Both the position numbers and the translations under genes were made by a program. Below, piece by piece: positions 1-8,662 of a stretch of 56,982 nucleotides of DNA; the first letter of the stretch is position 1; the number at the start of each line of letters is the position of its first letter. The DNA comes from Granulicella sp. (GTDB lineage: Bacteria; Acidobacteriota; Terriglobia; Terriglobales; Acidobacteriaceae), in NCBI GenBank assembly GCA_003132145.1, contig PKWU01000054.1:1-56982 (forward strand), in the 5' to 3' direction. The notes below the pieces were generated by a model. The model saw only the letters and a program-made list of their open reading frames with translations. It made no database searches and was not told the DNA's origin.

Positions 1-2
1 GC

Positions 3-449
3 CTGATCGCCGCGGCGATGGTCACCCAGGCCGATGGATTCGCCGAGCGCGACGCTGCGCTGCTGATGCTGCACGAGCGGCAGAAAGACCGCTCGTGGCG
101 CATCACGGTGGGCGCGGACAAGGCATACGACACCAAGGATTTTGTGCGCACGGCGCGCGAGCTGAATGTAACGCCTCACGTTACAAAGAACGACAAGGGC
201 CGCAGCAGCAATCTGGATCGCCGCACCACGCGGCACGCAGGCTATGCCATCAGTCTGAGCCGGCGCTGGCTGGTCGAAAAGGGATTCGGATGGCTGAAGC
301 AGACCGGCCCGCTGCGCCAGGTCAAGCTACGCGGACTGGAGAAGGTGGACTGGCTGTTCGTCTTCAGTTGCGCCGCGCACAACCTGCTGCGACTGCCCCG
401 GCTGATCGCGCAAAGACATGCGGAAGGACTCCGGGAGCAGTGCGCCTGA
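3..449 (+). pseudogene. IS5-type transposase, C-terminal part (cut by window edge)
   Basis: The reading frame is open from the window edge and ends with a stop at 447-449. The visible part matches the end of IS5-like DDE transposases: GADKAYDTKDF contains the second catalytic Asp, and RRWLVEKGFGWLKQTG contains the last catalytic Glu, followed by the typical LRGLEKVDWLFVFSCAAHNL tail. Whether the whole gene is intact cannot be judged because its start lies outside the window. The 168 nt up to the next gene hold no gene; the IS right end is probably in there, but I could not fix the inverted repeat. Confidence 0.8.
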
Positions 450-617
450 AGCACGGTCGAAGGCCTGAGATGGCCTTCGGCAACGCTGCAAAAGCCGCGT
501 AAACACTCGCAAAACGCGAGATCCGAACCGATTCAGCCAACGGTACGATACAGATAGCAAATAAACCCGCACAGATCAACCGAATTTCAACAAGTTCCTA
601 AATGCAAAGGAACTTCC

Positions 618-1502
618 ATGCGCATGTACGTCGCTCGCAAATTGTATCGCCACAAAATTCTCCTGCCGCTAGCAATCCTATCGATATTTCTTGCGATGAT
701 GACTGGCACCCCCAGTCATGCACAAGGAAAGGCCGGAGCGAGCGCGATGGATTCAAAGGCCGATGAGGTACTACTTCCCGGTGCTGCCTATGATGCTGCG
801 ACGATCAAGCCATCCAAACTCGGCGAGTTGAACGGTGCGCCTCCGCAGCCTAACGGATTGTTTATATCGAGGGGAATGGCGTTGAAGTTTATTGTCGGTA
901 GGGCCTACGGCAAGTTTTCTTTCCAAATCTTAGGAGGGCCGGCATGGTTCGATTCAGATGGATACGATATCGAGGCAAAGCCCGATAGTATAACCGAACA
1001 GCAACTGGAGAAACTGAGCTGGGAACAACGCGATGAGGTGCAGAGTCGGATGCTACGGACGCTTCTTGAAGATCGCCTGAAATTGAAGGTACATGAGGAG
1101 ACAAGACAGCTGCCGATCTTTGCATTGATAGTCGCTAAGAATGGGTCAAAACTGCATGAGACAAAAGCAGAGAACACAGATTCAGCCGGTAGCAAGAGGT
1201 TTGGTTCGGGACTGACAGTAAGCAATGGAAAGATAATTGCAAAGGGAGTCTCGATGGACGAATTGGCGGCCCAGCTTACCGGAACGGGGAACATAGATCA
1301 CAATGTTTTGAACAAGACAGGACTTACGGGAGTATATGATTTCACTTTGCAGTACTCGGACGATGAGTCCACCATATCGGATTCTTCCCCTCCATCGATC
1401 TTCACAGCGATTCAGGAACAACTCGGGCTTAAGATTGAGTCGACAAAAGGTCCGGTAAAGGTTCTCGTCATCGACCATGTTGAGCGGCCTTCGGCAAATT
1501 AG
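618..1502 (+). CDS. TIGR03435 family exported protein, copy 1
   Basis: This 294-residue protein starts at an ATG with an AAAGGA Shine-Dalgarno-like sequence about 6 nt upstream. An N-terminal signal peptide is visible (KILLPLAILSIFLAMMTG, then SHAQ). The mature part carries hallmarks of the acidobacterial TIGR03435 family: a VLLPGAAYDAATIKPS start, the MLRTLLEDRLKLKVHEETR block, a KTGLTGVYDFTLQYSDD block and a conserved IFTAIQEQLGLKIE end. The family's biochemical function is unknown; members are numerous in soil Acidobacteria. A second copy lies at 1815-2714, so this is a tandem paralogue pair. The end of this copy overlaps the apparent start of the HhH frame at 1477, which suggests it replaced that gene's 5' end. 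Confidence 0.85.
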   Translation: MRMYVARKLYRHKILLPLAILSIFLAMMTGTPSHAQGKAGASAMDSKADEVLLPGAAYDAATIKPSKLGELNGAPPQPNGLFISRGMALKFIVGRAYGKFSFQILGGPAWFDSDGYDIEAKPDSITEQQLEKLSWEQRDEVQSRMLRTLLEDRLKLKVHEETRQLPIFALIVAKNGSKLHETKAENTDSAGSKRFGSGLTVSNGKIIAKGVSMDELAAQLTGTGNIDHNVLNKTGLTGVYDFTLQYSDDESTISDSSPPSIFTAIQEQLGLKIESTKGPVKVLVIDHVERPSAN

Positions 1503-1767
1503 CCGCCGCCGCGCTCCCGCGCCCGCAGCCAAGCCCGCGCAATCCATCTCCGAGAAGATCGCCGCATCAAAAGATCTGCTCGACATCAACACCGCGACCG
1601 CAGCCCGACTCAAGGCCCTCCCCGGCATGGGCGACGAGTATGTGCGGCGCATCATCGCCGGCCGCCCCTACACCGCCAAGAACCAGTTGGTTCAGCGCGG
1701 CATCCTGCCGCAGTCCGCCTACGAACAGATCAAGCTCCAGATCATCGCCCACCGCCCCAAGCCGTAA
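1477..1767 (+). pseudogene. ComEA-like helix-hairpin-helix protein, 5'-truncated
   Basis: The frame encodes a single helix-hairpin-helix domain of the ComEA/competence type: LLDINTATAARLKALPGMGD followed by RRIIAGRPYTAKNQLVQRG. Related acidobacterial proteins normally have a signal peptide and an Ala/Pro/Lys-rich linker before this domain. Here the linker is present (PAPAAKPAQ) but the signal peptide is absent. The only available ATG lies inside the last codons of the preceding TIGR03435 gene, with no Shine-Dalgarno sequence. I infer that the 5' end was lost when the upstream gene arrived, so any product would be cytoplasmic rather than exported. Translation by coupling to the upstream gene is possible. 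No frameshift is visible in the domain itself. Confidence 0.6.
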
Positions 1768-1814
1768 ATCCGTTCTCGCCGCAGCGGACTTCGGAGAATT
1801 TGGAGAGGAGTAAG

Positions 1815-2714
1815 ATGGCTCGCAATATGAATGTTCTTCTTTCTGGCAAACTGAGTTTTGTGACTGCACGGTTGATTTGCGTCGTCGCGTTGATAAGCGT
1901 CGCGGTTTCGGGTGCATTTGCACAAGGGAACGCAGCGGCGAGTGCGGCGGATGCAAAGGCAGCGGAGGTAATTCTTCCCGGTGCTGTGTACGATGTTGCA
2001 ACCATCAAGCCGCACAATCCCAGCCTAAATATAAGTTTCGGTTCCCTGCCCAACGGAGGCTTTATATCCACCGGTATGAGCTTGAAGAATCTTGTCTGCG
2101 GTGCATACAACAAAAAAGATTTTCAGTGTTTGGGCGGGCCAGCGTGGCTCGATTCCGACCGGTATGATGTCGAGGCAAAACCGGACAGCGCGCTCTCCGA
2201 TCAGTTACTGAAGCTCAGCCCGGAGCAGCGATGGAAGGTGCAAGGGCTTATGAAGCAGGCGCTGCTGGAAGATCGCATTAAATTGAAGGTTCATCATGAG
2301 ACCAGGGTGTTGCCGATCTTTGCGCTGGTGGTCGCGAAGGGTGGATTGAAGATGCAGGAAGGGAAGGCTGGCGACAACTACTCGAAGGGGCTCAAATGGG
2401 CTGACGGCAAGGGAATGGGTGCAGGCTCGTTCACGATCGGCAATGGGATGATGCAGGCTCAGGGAATTTCGATGGACTCTTTGGCAGATCAGCTTACCAA
2501 CGAAGTGGGACACATCGTCCAGAACAAGACGGGGCTTACGGGCGTCTATGATTTCACGCTGCGCTATTCGGACGACTTGGCAACAGGGGCGGACTCGTCC
2601 GTGCCTTCGATCTTCACCGCGCTTCAGGAGCAGCTTGGACTGAAGCTGGAGAACGCGAAGGCGCCGGTGGATGTGATTGTCATCGACCACGTCGAGCGGC
2701 CTTCGGCAAATTAG
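1815..2714 (+). CDS. TIGR03435 family exported protein, copy 2
   Basis: This is a 299-residue paralogue of the protein at 618-1502, with the same VILPGAVYDVATIKP start, LLEDRIKLKVHHETR block, KTGLTGVYDFTLRYSDD block and an identical VIDHVERPSAN end. I chose the ATG at 1815, preceded by GGAGAGGAG, over an upstream TTG at 1800. The signal peptide is FVTARLICVVALISVAVSGA ending in FAQG. Compared with copy 1 it has a small insertion around GKGMGAGSFTIGNGMMQ. The function is unknown. It is the last gene before the his leader region. Confidence 0.85.
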   Translation: MARNMNVLLSGKLSFVTARLICVVALISVAVSGAFAQGNAAASAADAKAAEVILPGAVYDVATIKPHNPSLNISFGSLPNGGFISTGMSLKNLVCGAYNKKDFQCLGGPAWLDSDRYDVEAKPDSALSDQLLKLSPEQRWKVQGLMKQALLEDRIKLKVHHETRVLPIFALVVAKGGLKMQEGKAGDNYSKGLKWADGKGMGAGSFTIGNGMMQAQGISMDSLADQLTNEVGHIVQNKTGLTGVYDFTLRYSDDLATGADSSVPSIFTALQEQLGLKLENAKAPVDVIVIDHVERPSAN

Positions 2715-2745
2715 TTTTGCTTGCCGCCGATCCTGCGTTCCCGCG

Positions 2746-2774
2746 TTGACAAAGCCCCGCCCAGCCGGTAATTT
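2746..2774 (+). promoter_or_regulatory. Candidate sigma-70 promoter of the his operon
   Basis: A perfect TTGACA (2746-2751) is followed after exactly 17 nt by TAATTT (2769-2774), a weak -10. Transcription would start near 2781, only about two bases before the leader-peptide ATG at 2783. This is the only good promoter-like sequence between the TIGR03435 gene and hisI. Confidence 0.55.
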
Positions 2775-2782
2775 CATAACAG

Positions 2783-2866
2783 ATGATCTTTTCGTCGCAG
2801 CATCGAGGGCATCACCATCACCATGCGCAGTGCGTGTTGGCGGCAGTGTCCGGTGCGGCGAAGTAG
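2783..2866 (+). CDS. hisL: Histidine operon leader peptide
   Basis: A 27-codon open frame reads MIFSSQHRGHHHHHAQC, continues VLAAVSGAAK, and stops at 2864-2866. It holds six His codons: one at 2801-2803 and five in a row at 2810-2824. It lies upstream of a terminator hairpin and hisI, the standard arrangement of ribosome-mediated his attenuation as in enterobacterial hisL. An in-frame stop at 2777-2779 limits the start to the ATG at 2783. That ATG has no Shine-Dalgarno sequence and lies at the predicted transcription start, so translation may be leaderless. The role follows from context and codon content; expression is not shown. Confidence 0.8.
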   Translation: MIFSSQHRGHHHHHAQCVLAAVSGAAK

Positions 2867-2907
2867 CCAGACTCACACCAGGATTCCAAAGGCCCGCCGA
2901 CGCGCAC
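2830..2907 (+). promoter_or_regulatory. Candidate his antiterminator pairing
   Basis: Bases 2830-2843 can pair with 2894-2907 over 14 continuous base pairs (12 Watson-Crick, 2 G-U). The 3' arm includes 2894-2897, which also belongs to the 5' arm of the terminator stem, so the two structures exclude each other. The 5' arm begins just after the His codon run, where a ribosome stalled at the first His codons would leave it free. The exact stalling geometry was not modelled. Confidence 0.6.
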
Positions 2908-2924
2908 ACCGCGAGCGGGCCTTT
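2888..2924 (+). terminator. his operon attenuator (intrinsic terminator)
   Basis: A perfect 10-bp stem pairs AAAGGCCCGC (2888-2897) with GCGGGCCTTT (2915-2924), with a 17-nt loop. The 3' arm ends in TTT followed by CT, a short U tract. It lies 22 nt after the leader-peptide stop and 111 nt before hisI. Confidence 0.75.
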
Positions 2925-3035
2925 CTGCTGCGCGCGGACCTGCCGGGGCGAAACACCCGAAGCCGCGTCAGATCGATAGAAACCGCGGATCATAAACAAC
3001 ACGATAGACATATCATTCAAAGAGAGAGAGACCCG

Positions 3036-3398
3036 ATGGACGCACTGAAGAACGCACCCGCAATCGACTTCGCCAAGATGGACGGCCTCGTCCCCGGCAT
3101 CGTGCAGGACGCCAAATCCGGCCAGATGCTCATGCTCGGATTCCTCAACCAGACCAGCTACCAGAAGACCCTCGACTCCGGCTTCGTTACCTTCTGGAGC
3201 CGCACCCGCCAGAAGCTCTGGATGAAGGGCGAGACCAGCGGCAACCGCCTGCGCGTCGTCAGCGCCAGTACCGACTGCGACAACGACACACTCCTCTTCC
3301 GCGTCGTGGTCGAGGGCGACGGTCTGGTCTGCCACGAGGGCACCGTCAGTTGCTTCACCAAACCAATCGCAGTTCCGAACTCCGCGGAGAAAAAATAA
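3036..3398 (+). CDS. hisI: Phosphoribosyl-AMP cyclohydrolase
   Basis: The enzyme opens the purine ring of phosphoribosyl-AMP, step 3 of histidine synthesis. The 120-residue product has the family motifs [29 protein letters not shown] (metal-binding Asp/Cys region) and [12 protein letters not shown] with zinc-ligand cysteines. I chose the ATG at 3036, after the purine-rich GAGAGAGAGACCCG, over a longer frame that would start inside the leader. It is a stand-alone cyclohydrolase: the HisE pyrophosphatase domain found fused in enterobacteria is absent, and no hisE is seen in the operon. The stop overlaps the hisG start by one base. Confidence 0.93.
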   Translation: MDALKNAPAIDFAKMDGLVPGIVQDAKSGQMLMLGFLNQTSYQKTLDSGFVTFWSRTRQKLWMKGETSGNRLRVVSASTDCDNDTLLFRVVVEGDGLVCHEGTVSCFTKPIAVPNSAEKK

Positions 3399-4273
3399 TG
3401 ACGCCGAAACTCAAGCTTGGAATCCCCAAGGGCAGCCTGCAGGACGCAACCATCGCCCTGTTTGAGCGCGCCGGCTGGCGCATCGCAGCCAGCGGCCGCA
3501 GCTACTTCCCCGCCATCGACGACCCCGAGATCGAGTGCATGTTGGTCCGCGCGCAGGAGATGGCACGATACGTCGAGCACGGCGCGCTCGATGCCGGCCT
3601 AACCGGCAACGACTGGGTCCTGGAGAACGAGACCGACGTCGAGTACATCACCAGCCTCACCTATTCCAAGGTGAGCCGCCAGAAGGTCAAGTGGGTGCTC
3701 GCCGTGCCCGAGGACTCGCCCTTCCAGAAGCCCGAAGACCTCGCCGGCAAGATCATCGCCACCGAGCTGGTCGAGTTCACCAAACGCTACTTCGCCGCGC
3801 GCAACATCCCCGTCAAGGTCGAGTTCAGTTGGGGCGCAACCGAGGTCAAGCCTCCCACCCTCGCCGACGCCATCGTCGAGGTCACCGAGACCGGCTCCAG
3901 CCTGCGCGCCAACCGCCTGCGCATCATCGAGACGCTGATGGAGTCCGAGACGCAGCTTATCGCCAACAAATCCGCCTTCCAGGACGAGTGGAAGCGCCGA
4001 AAGATCGAGAACATCTCCCTGATGCTCAACGCAGCCATCGCCGCCCAGGGCCGCGTCGGCCTCATGCTCAACGCTCGCAAGTCCGATCTCGACAAAATTG
4101 TGGCGCAGCTTCCCGCGCTCAACTCGCCAACCATCTCGCACCTTAGCGACCCCGCGTGGGTCGCGCTCAACACCATCCTCGACGAAGCCGTCGTCCGCGA
4201 TGTCATCCCCAAGCTGAAGGCTGCCGGCGCCACCGGAATCGTAGAATATCCGCTCAGCAAAGTCGTTTTGTAA
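3398..4273 (+). CDS. hisG: ATP phosphoribosyltransferase, long form
   Basis: HisG joins ATP and PRPP in the first, committed step of histidine synthesis. The 291-residue length and the C-terminal ACT-like region (about residues 210-291, ending [12 protein letters not shown]) mark the long, hexameric, feedback-inhibited form that does not need HisZ. The N-terminal [20 protein letters not shown] and the PRPP-site region [17 protein letters not shown] (about residues 159-175) are visible. The start codon overlaps the hisI stop (TAATG), indicating translational coupling. A long-form HisG would add histidine feedback to the proposed attenuation. Confidence 0.95.
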   Translation: MTPKLKLGIPKGSLQDATIALFERAGWRIAASGRSYFPAIDDPEIECMLVRAQEMARYVEHGALDAGLTGNDWVLENETDVEYITSLTYSKVSRQKVKWVLAVPEDSPFQKPEDLAGKIIATELVEFTKRYFAARNIPVKVEFSWGATEVKPPTLADAIVEVTETGSSLRANRLRIIETLMESETQLIANKSAFQDEWKRRKIENISLMLNAAIAAQGRVGLMLNARKSDLDKIVAQLPALNSPTISHLSDPAWVALNTILDEAVVRDVIPKLKAAGATGIVEYPLSKVVL

Positions 4274-4288
4274 CGGTTGAGGTCACAG

Positions 4289-5548
4289 ATGAAGCTGGCA
4301 CGAACGTTTGGTCGAACAAAAAAAGCCGCGACCGCGTTGATCGAGACAATCGAAAAACGCGGCGCGGCCAATACGTCGAAGGTTGAGCCAGTCGTGCGGT
4401 GCATCCTCGCGGACGTGCGGCAGCGCGGCGATGCGGCCCTGCGCAGCTACGCTGCCAAATTCGACAGCCTACAGCCCGCCACGCCACTGCGAGTCTCGCG
4501 CGACGAGATGAAGGCCGCGTGGAAATCCACGGCTCCCGAGCTGCAATCCGCAATGCGCGCCGCACAGAAAAACATCCGCGCCTTCGCTTCGGCGCAAAAG
4601 CCGCGGGAATGGACCATCGCTCCCGCCCCCGGCGTCGCCACTGGCCAACTCGTTCGCCCGCTCGAGTCCGTCGGCTGCTACGTCCCGGGCGGCCGTTACC
4701 CGCTCCCCTCAACGCTTCTGATGACCGTAACACCCGCGCAGGTTGCGGGCGTCGCGCGCATCGTCGTCTGCTCGCCCAAGCCCGCGAAGGAGACTTTGGC
4801 AGCGGCTTGGCTCGCAGGTGTGACGGAGTTCTACCGCGTCGGCGGAGCGCAGGCCATCGCCGCTCTCGCCTTCGGCACCGCCTCCATCGCCCGCGTCAAC
4901 AAGATCGTCGGTCCCGGCAATCTCTATGTCACCGCCGCAAAAATCCTTGTCTCGAGTGAGTGCGGAATCGACATGCCCGCCGGGCCAACCGAGATCGTCG
5001 TCACCAGCCAGACCGGCAATCCCGCCGGAATTGCCGCCGACCTCGTCGCCCAGGCCGAGCACGATCCAGAGGCACTCGCCATCCTCATCACCAGCAACGC
5101 CGCACTCGCCGAGGCTGTAATGGTTGAGGTGAAGGCGCAGGCGAAGAGCAATGCAATCGCCAAACAGTCGTTGGCCGCGCAGGGATTTGTATTTGTAACG
5201 GAATCTATAACAGAGGCCAGCGCACTGACCAATCGGCTTGCGCCCGAACATCTGACGGTCGATACAATGGCCGACTTGAAGTGGGTGAAGAACGCTGGTT
5301 CGGTATTCATCGGCTATTATTCGCCGCAGTCGATGGGCGACTACATCTCCGGGCCGAATCATGTGTTGCCCACCGGCCGCGTTGGCCGCGTGCGCGGCGG
5401 CTTGAGCGTGATGGACTTTGTGAAGGTCATCACGGTGCAGCAGTACACACGCCGTGCCCTGCGCGCCTGGGGCCCTCATACCATTGCATTGGCCGAAGCC
5501 GAGGGCCTCCGGGGACACGCCCAGAGCGTGCGAGTGAGGATGCGATGA
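4289..5548 (+). CDS. hisD: Histidinol dehydrogenase
   Basis: HisD oxidises L-histidinol to histidine in two NAD-dependent steps, using zinc. The 419-residue protein shows VGPGNLYVTAAKILV, DMPAGPTEIVV, the zinc and catalytic motif QAEHDPEA (near residue 255), RLAPEHLTVD (catalytic Glu-His, near residue 318), SGPNHVLPTGR and the C-terminal HAQSV histidine. The ATG at 4289 fits the family start better than an in-frame TTG at 4277. It lies 15 nt after hisG, and its stop overlaps the hisC start (ATGA). Confidence 0.95.
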   Translation: MKLARTFGRTKKAATALIETIEKRGAANTSKVEPVVRCILADVRQRGDAALRSYAAKFDSLQPATPLRVSRDEMKAAWKSTAPELQSAMRAAQKNIRAFASAQKPREWTIAPAPGVATGQLVRPLESVGCYVPGGRYPLPSTLLMTVTPAQVAGVARIVVCSPKPAKETLAAAWLAGVTEFYRVGGAQAIAALAFGTASIARVNKIVGPGNLYVTAAKILVSSECGIDMPAGPTEIVVTSQTGNPAGIAADLVAQAEHDPEALAILITSNAALAEAVMVEVKAQAKSNAIAKQSLAAQGFVFVTESITEASALTNRLAPEHLTVDTMADLKWVKNAGSVFIGYYSPQSMGDYISGPNHVLPTGRVGRVRGGLSVMDFVKVITVQQYTRRALRAWGPHTIALAEAEGLRGHAQSVRVRMR

Positions 5549-6672
5549 CATCTGCTACTAAAATAGTTACAGATAAAACGGGCGCACCGGAAATTGTAAC
5601 TAATGTTGTTCCGCTGCCGCGCCGTGCCGTGCTGGAGATGCCGGAGTATCACCCGCCGCTCGCCGGCCGCGATGCCCTGCGCCTGGACTTCAACGAGAAT
5701 ACCTTTGCGCCTTCGCCAAAGGTGATCGAACGTCTGCGCCAAATCACGGCCGAGGGACTGACAAAGTATCCCGAGCGCGAGGGCGTCGAGCGCATCGCTG
5801 CCGCGCACTTCGGCTTGCAGGCCGATCAGGTCCTGCTGACCAACGGCGTAGATGAGGCGATCCACCTGGTCTGCGCCGCGATTCTTGAGGAAGACGATGA
5901 GGCGCTCATCTCCACGCCAACCTTCTTCATGTACGAGGTCAGCTCGCGCATGATGACCGCGCACCTGACGCGCGTGCAGGCCGACGAGTCGCTTGAATTT
6001 CCCTACGAGCAGTTTCTCGCTGCGATCACGCCACGCACCAAACTGATTATCGTCGCCTCGCCCAACAATCCCACCGGCGCGGTGGTCAGCCGCGATCACC
6101 TTCTGGCGATCTGCGCCGCCGCCCCACAAGCCGTTGTGTTGGTAGACGAAGCGTACTACCATTTTTTCGGCGAGACGCTCTTCGCGGACGTGGGCAAGGT
6201 CCCGAATCTGCTCGTCGCGCGCACCTTCTCCAAGGCCTACGGGCTGGCCAATCTGCGCATCGGCCTGCTCGCGGGCAATGCCGCGCTGATGCAGTATGTG
6301 CGCAAGGTTAGCTCGCCCTACAACGTCAACGGCGTGGCCCTGGACTGCCTGCCGGTCGCGCTTACGGATGACGCATACGTCGCCTGGTACGCCGCGCAGG
6401 TGAACGCGGGCCGTGCCCGTATGATGGACGGACTGCGCGCTCTCGGCGTCGACTTCTTCCCCAGCCACGCGAACTTCGTGCTGATGAAGATCGGCTCCAA
6501 ACACGCCGAGTTGGTAGCTGCCATGCGCGCGCGCGGCGTGCTGCTGCGCGACCGCTCGACCGATCCCGGCTGCGATGGATTTGTCCGCATCACCATCGGC
6601 GTCGAGGAGCACGTCACGCGCGGCCTCGCCGCATTGAAGGAATCCCTGCAGGAGATAGGATGGGCTAAATGA
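5545..6672 (+). CDS. hisC: Histidinol-phosphate aminotransferase
   Basis: This PLP enzyme transfers the amino group from glutamate to imidazole-acetol phosphate. The 375-residue product shows [40 protein letters not shown] and [17 protein letters not shown], in which the Lys (about residue 230) should hold PLP. I chose the ATG at 5545, overlapping the hisD stop as ATGA; a longer frame from 5281 only overlaps hisD. About 30 extra N-terminal residues precede the usual family start. Confidence 0.94.
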   Translation: MTSATKIVTDKTGAPEIVTNVVPLPRRAVLEMPEYHPPLAGRDALRLDFNENTFAPSPKVIERLRQITAEGLTKYPEREGVERIAAAHFGLQADQVLLTNGVDEAIHLVCAAILEEDDEALISTPTFFMYEVSSRMMTAHLTRVQADESLEFPYEQFLAAITPRTKLIIVASPNNPTGAVVSRDHLLAICAAAPQAVVLVDEAYYHFFGETLFADVGKVPNLLVARTFSKAYGLANLRIGLLAGNAALMQYVRKVSSPYNVNGVALDCLPVALTDDAYVAWYAAQVNAGRARMMDGLRALGVDFFPSHANFVLMKIGSKHAELVAAMRARGVLLRDRSTDPGCDGFVRITIGVEEHVTRGLAALKESLQEIGWAK

Positions 6673-7268
6673 GCGATGAGATAAGAACAGGCACCGTCAA
6701 GCGCGATACGACCGAGACGAAGATCGCCTTGACGCTGACCATCGACGGGCAGGGCGCATACTCGGTCTCCACCGGCATCCGCTTCTTCGACCACATGCTG
6801 GAGCTGTTCACGCGCCACGGCGGCTTCGACCTCACGCTCGCCTGCAAGGGCGACCTCGACGTCGATCAGCACCACACGGTGGAGGATGTGGGCATCGCGC
6901 TGGGCGAGGCCTTCGGCATTGCGCTAGGCGACAAGAAAGGCATTCTACGCGCAGGATACTTCGTCATGGCAATGGACGAGACGCTCGCCGTCGCCGCTGT
7001 AGACCTCAGCGGGCGCACGGCCTACGTCGTCGACGATCAGGTGACAGTGCCGCTGGTCGGCGACTTCCAGAGCGAGCTACTGACTGACTTCTTCGAGGGA
7101 TTTGCGCGCGGCGCCAAGGCAAACGTGCATGTGAAGACAATGTACGGTCGCAGCAATCACCACAAGATCGAAGCCATCTTCAAAGCCTTCGCGCGTGCCA
7201 TGCGCGGCGCATGCAGCCGCGATGAACGCATGCGCGAGCTGCTGCCAAGCACAAAGGGGCTGCTGTGA
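6669..7268 (+). CDS. hisB: Imidazoleglycerol-phosphate dehydratase
   Basis: This is the monofunctional HisB dehydratase of 199 residues, without the N-terminal phosphatase domain of enterobacterial HisB. Manganese-binding motifs are visible: [34 protein letters not shown] and the C-terminal [17 protein letters not shown] separate histidinol phosphatase must be encoded elsewhere. The start overlaps the hisC stop (ATGA), and its own stop overlaps the GTG start of hisH. Confidence 0.96.
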   Translation: MSDEIRTGTVKRDTTETKIALTLTIDGQGAYSVSTGIRFFDHMLELFTRHGGFDLTLACKGDLDVDQHHTVEDVGIALGEAFGIALGDKKGILRAGYFVMAMDETLAVAAVDLSGRTAYVVDDQVTVPLVGDFQSELLTDFFEGFARGAKANVHVKTMYGRSNHHKIEAIFKAFARAMRGACSRDERMRELLPSTKGLL

Positions 7269-7891
7269 TTGCAGTCATTGATTACAAAGCGGGCAATCTG
7301 ACCAGCGTGGTCAAGGCGCTGCGCTATCTGCTGGGCGAGGAACGCACCGCGCGCGAGGTGGTTGTTACGCAGTCGCCCGAGGTGGTGCGCGGAGCCGACA
7401 GGATTGTGCTGCCCGGCGTTGGACACTTTCAGGCAACGCAGTTGCTGGAGAACCTTGGGCTGGATGAGGCGGTGCGCGAGAGCATTGCCAAAGGCGCGTG
7501 GTTCCTGGGAATATGCGTCGGCCTGCAGTGGCTCTTCGAGGGCTCGACCGAAGCCGATGGCACGAAGGGGCTGGGCGCGTTCGCAGGAATGTGTGAGCAT
7601 TTCCCCGTGCTGTATATGGACGTAGAGTTGAAGTCGCCACATGTGGGCTGGAACTCGCTGGAGCAGATCAGGCCGGATTCGCGGCTGCTGCGCGGCGTCG
7701 CGGACGGATCGTTTGTCTACTTCACCCACTCGTGGCGCGCACCCGTGGTAAATGCAACTGCTGCGGTTACAAATTATGGCGGCGCGTTTAGCGCGGCAGT
7801 GGAGCGCGAGAATGTGATGGGCGTGCAGTTCCATCCGGAGAAGTCGGCGGACGTGGGCCTGCGCGTGTTGCGGAATTTTTTGGAGTTGTAG
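7265..7891 (+). CDS. hisH: Imidazole glycerol phosphate synthase, glutaminase subunit
   Basis: HisH splits glutamine and passes ammonia to HisF. The 208-residue protein has the class I amidotransferase nucleophile in [13 protein letters not shown] (Cys about residue 82), the oxyanion-side motif VLPGVGHF and the catalytic His-Glu in [12 protein letters not shown]. It begins with GTG, overlapping the hisB stop, and hisF follows with no gap. Adjacent hisH and hisF agree with their stoichiometric complex. Confidence 0.94.
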   Translation: MIAVIDYKAGNLTSVVKALRYLLGEERTAREVVVTQSPEVVRGADRIVLPGVGHFQATQLLENLGLDEAVRESIAKGAWFLGICVGLQWLFEGSTEADGTKGLGAFAGMCEHFPVLYMDVELKSPHVGWNSLEQIRPDSRLLRGVADGSFVYFTHSWRAPVVNATAAVTNYGGAFSAAVERENVMGVQFHPEKSADVGLRVLRNFLEL

Positions 7892-8662
7892 ATGCTGACG
7901 AAGCGGATTATTGCCTGTCTCGATGTGCGCGGCGGCCGCGTTGTGAAGGGCGTGCAGTTTGTCGACATCGTCGACGCGGGCGACCCGGCGGAATTGGCGC
8001 GCCGTCACGCCGCAGCGGGCGCGGACGAGGTTGTGCTGCTCGACATCACGGCCACGCACGAGGGCCGCGGGACGCTGCTGGAGACGGTGCGACGCGCGGC
8101 TGCGAAGCTCTTTGTGCCGTTCACGGTGGGCGGCGGCGTGCGCACGGCCGACGACGCAGCAGCCGTCTTCAACGCGGGCGCGGACAAGGTGAGCATCAAC
8201 TCGGCGGCGATTGCGCGGCCTCAGTTGATCGGCGAGATCGGCGCGAACTTCGGCGCGCAGGCGGTAATTGTCGCCATCGACGCTCGGCGCGGCGCGAAGC
8301 TCCCCGAAGACGCCGAGGTCTACGTCAGTGGCGGACGCGAGCCCACGGGCCTGCGCGTGGTGGAGTGGGCGCGCGAGGCCGAGTCGCGCGGCGCGGGTGA
8401 GATTCTGCTCACCAGCATGGACACCGACGGAATGCGCGACGGTTTCGACTGTGAACTGACCGCAGCGGTTAGCCAGGCCGTGCAGATTCCCGTCATCGCC
8501 AGCGGCGGCGCGGGTTCCGCGGCGCACTTCGCCGAGGTCTTTGGCCGGGGCAAGGCCGACGCCGCGCTGGCCGCCAGCATCTTCCACTTCGGCGCGACGA
8601 GCTCGCGCGAGCTGAAGGTGCAGCTCGCATTGGCGGGCGTGAGCGTGAGGCTGCCATGCTGA
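7892..8662 (+). CDS. hisF: Imidazole glycerol phosphate synthase, cyclase subunit
   Basis: HisF is the (beta/alpha)8 barrel that forms the imidazole ring from PRFAR and ammonia. The 256-residue protein shows the start [20 protein letters not shown] with the catalytic Asp (about residue 10), the phosphate-binding [11 protein letters not shown], and the second-half [15 protein letters not shown] with the other catalytic Asp. It starts directly after the hisH stop and overlaps hisA by 7 nt. Confidence 0.96.
   Translation: MLTKRIIACLDVRGGRVVKGVQFVDIVDAGDPAELARRHAAAGADEVVLLDITATHEGRGTLLETVRRAAAKLFVPFTVGGGVRTADDAAAVFNAGADKVSINSAAIARPQLIGEIGANFGAQAVIVAIDARRGAKLPEDAEVYVSGGREPTGLRVVEWAREAESRGAGEILLTSMDTDGMRDGFDCELTAAVSQAVQIPVIASGGAGSAAHFAEVFGRGKADAALAASIFHFGATSSRELKVQLALAGVSVRLPC

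Noticed and set aside
2823..3035. Extended hisI start upstream of 3036
   Set aside because: The extension would translate the attenuator hairpin and has no similarity to HisI; the ATG at 3036 matches the family start.
5281..5544. Extended hisC start inside hisD
   Set aside because: The extra residues lie in an alternative frame of hisD, and the ATGA overlap at 5545 fits the operon's style.
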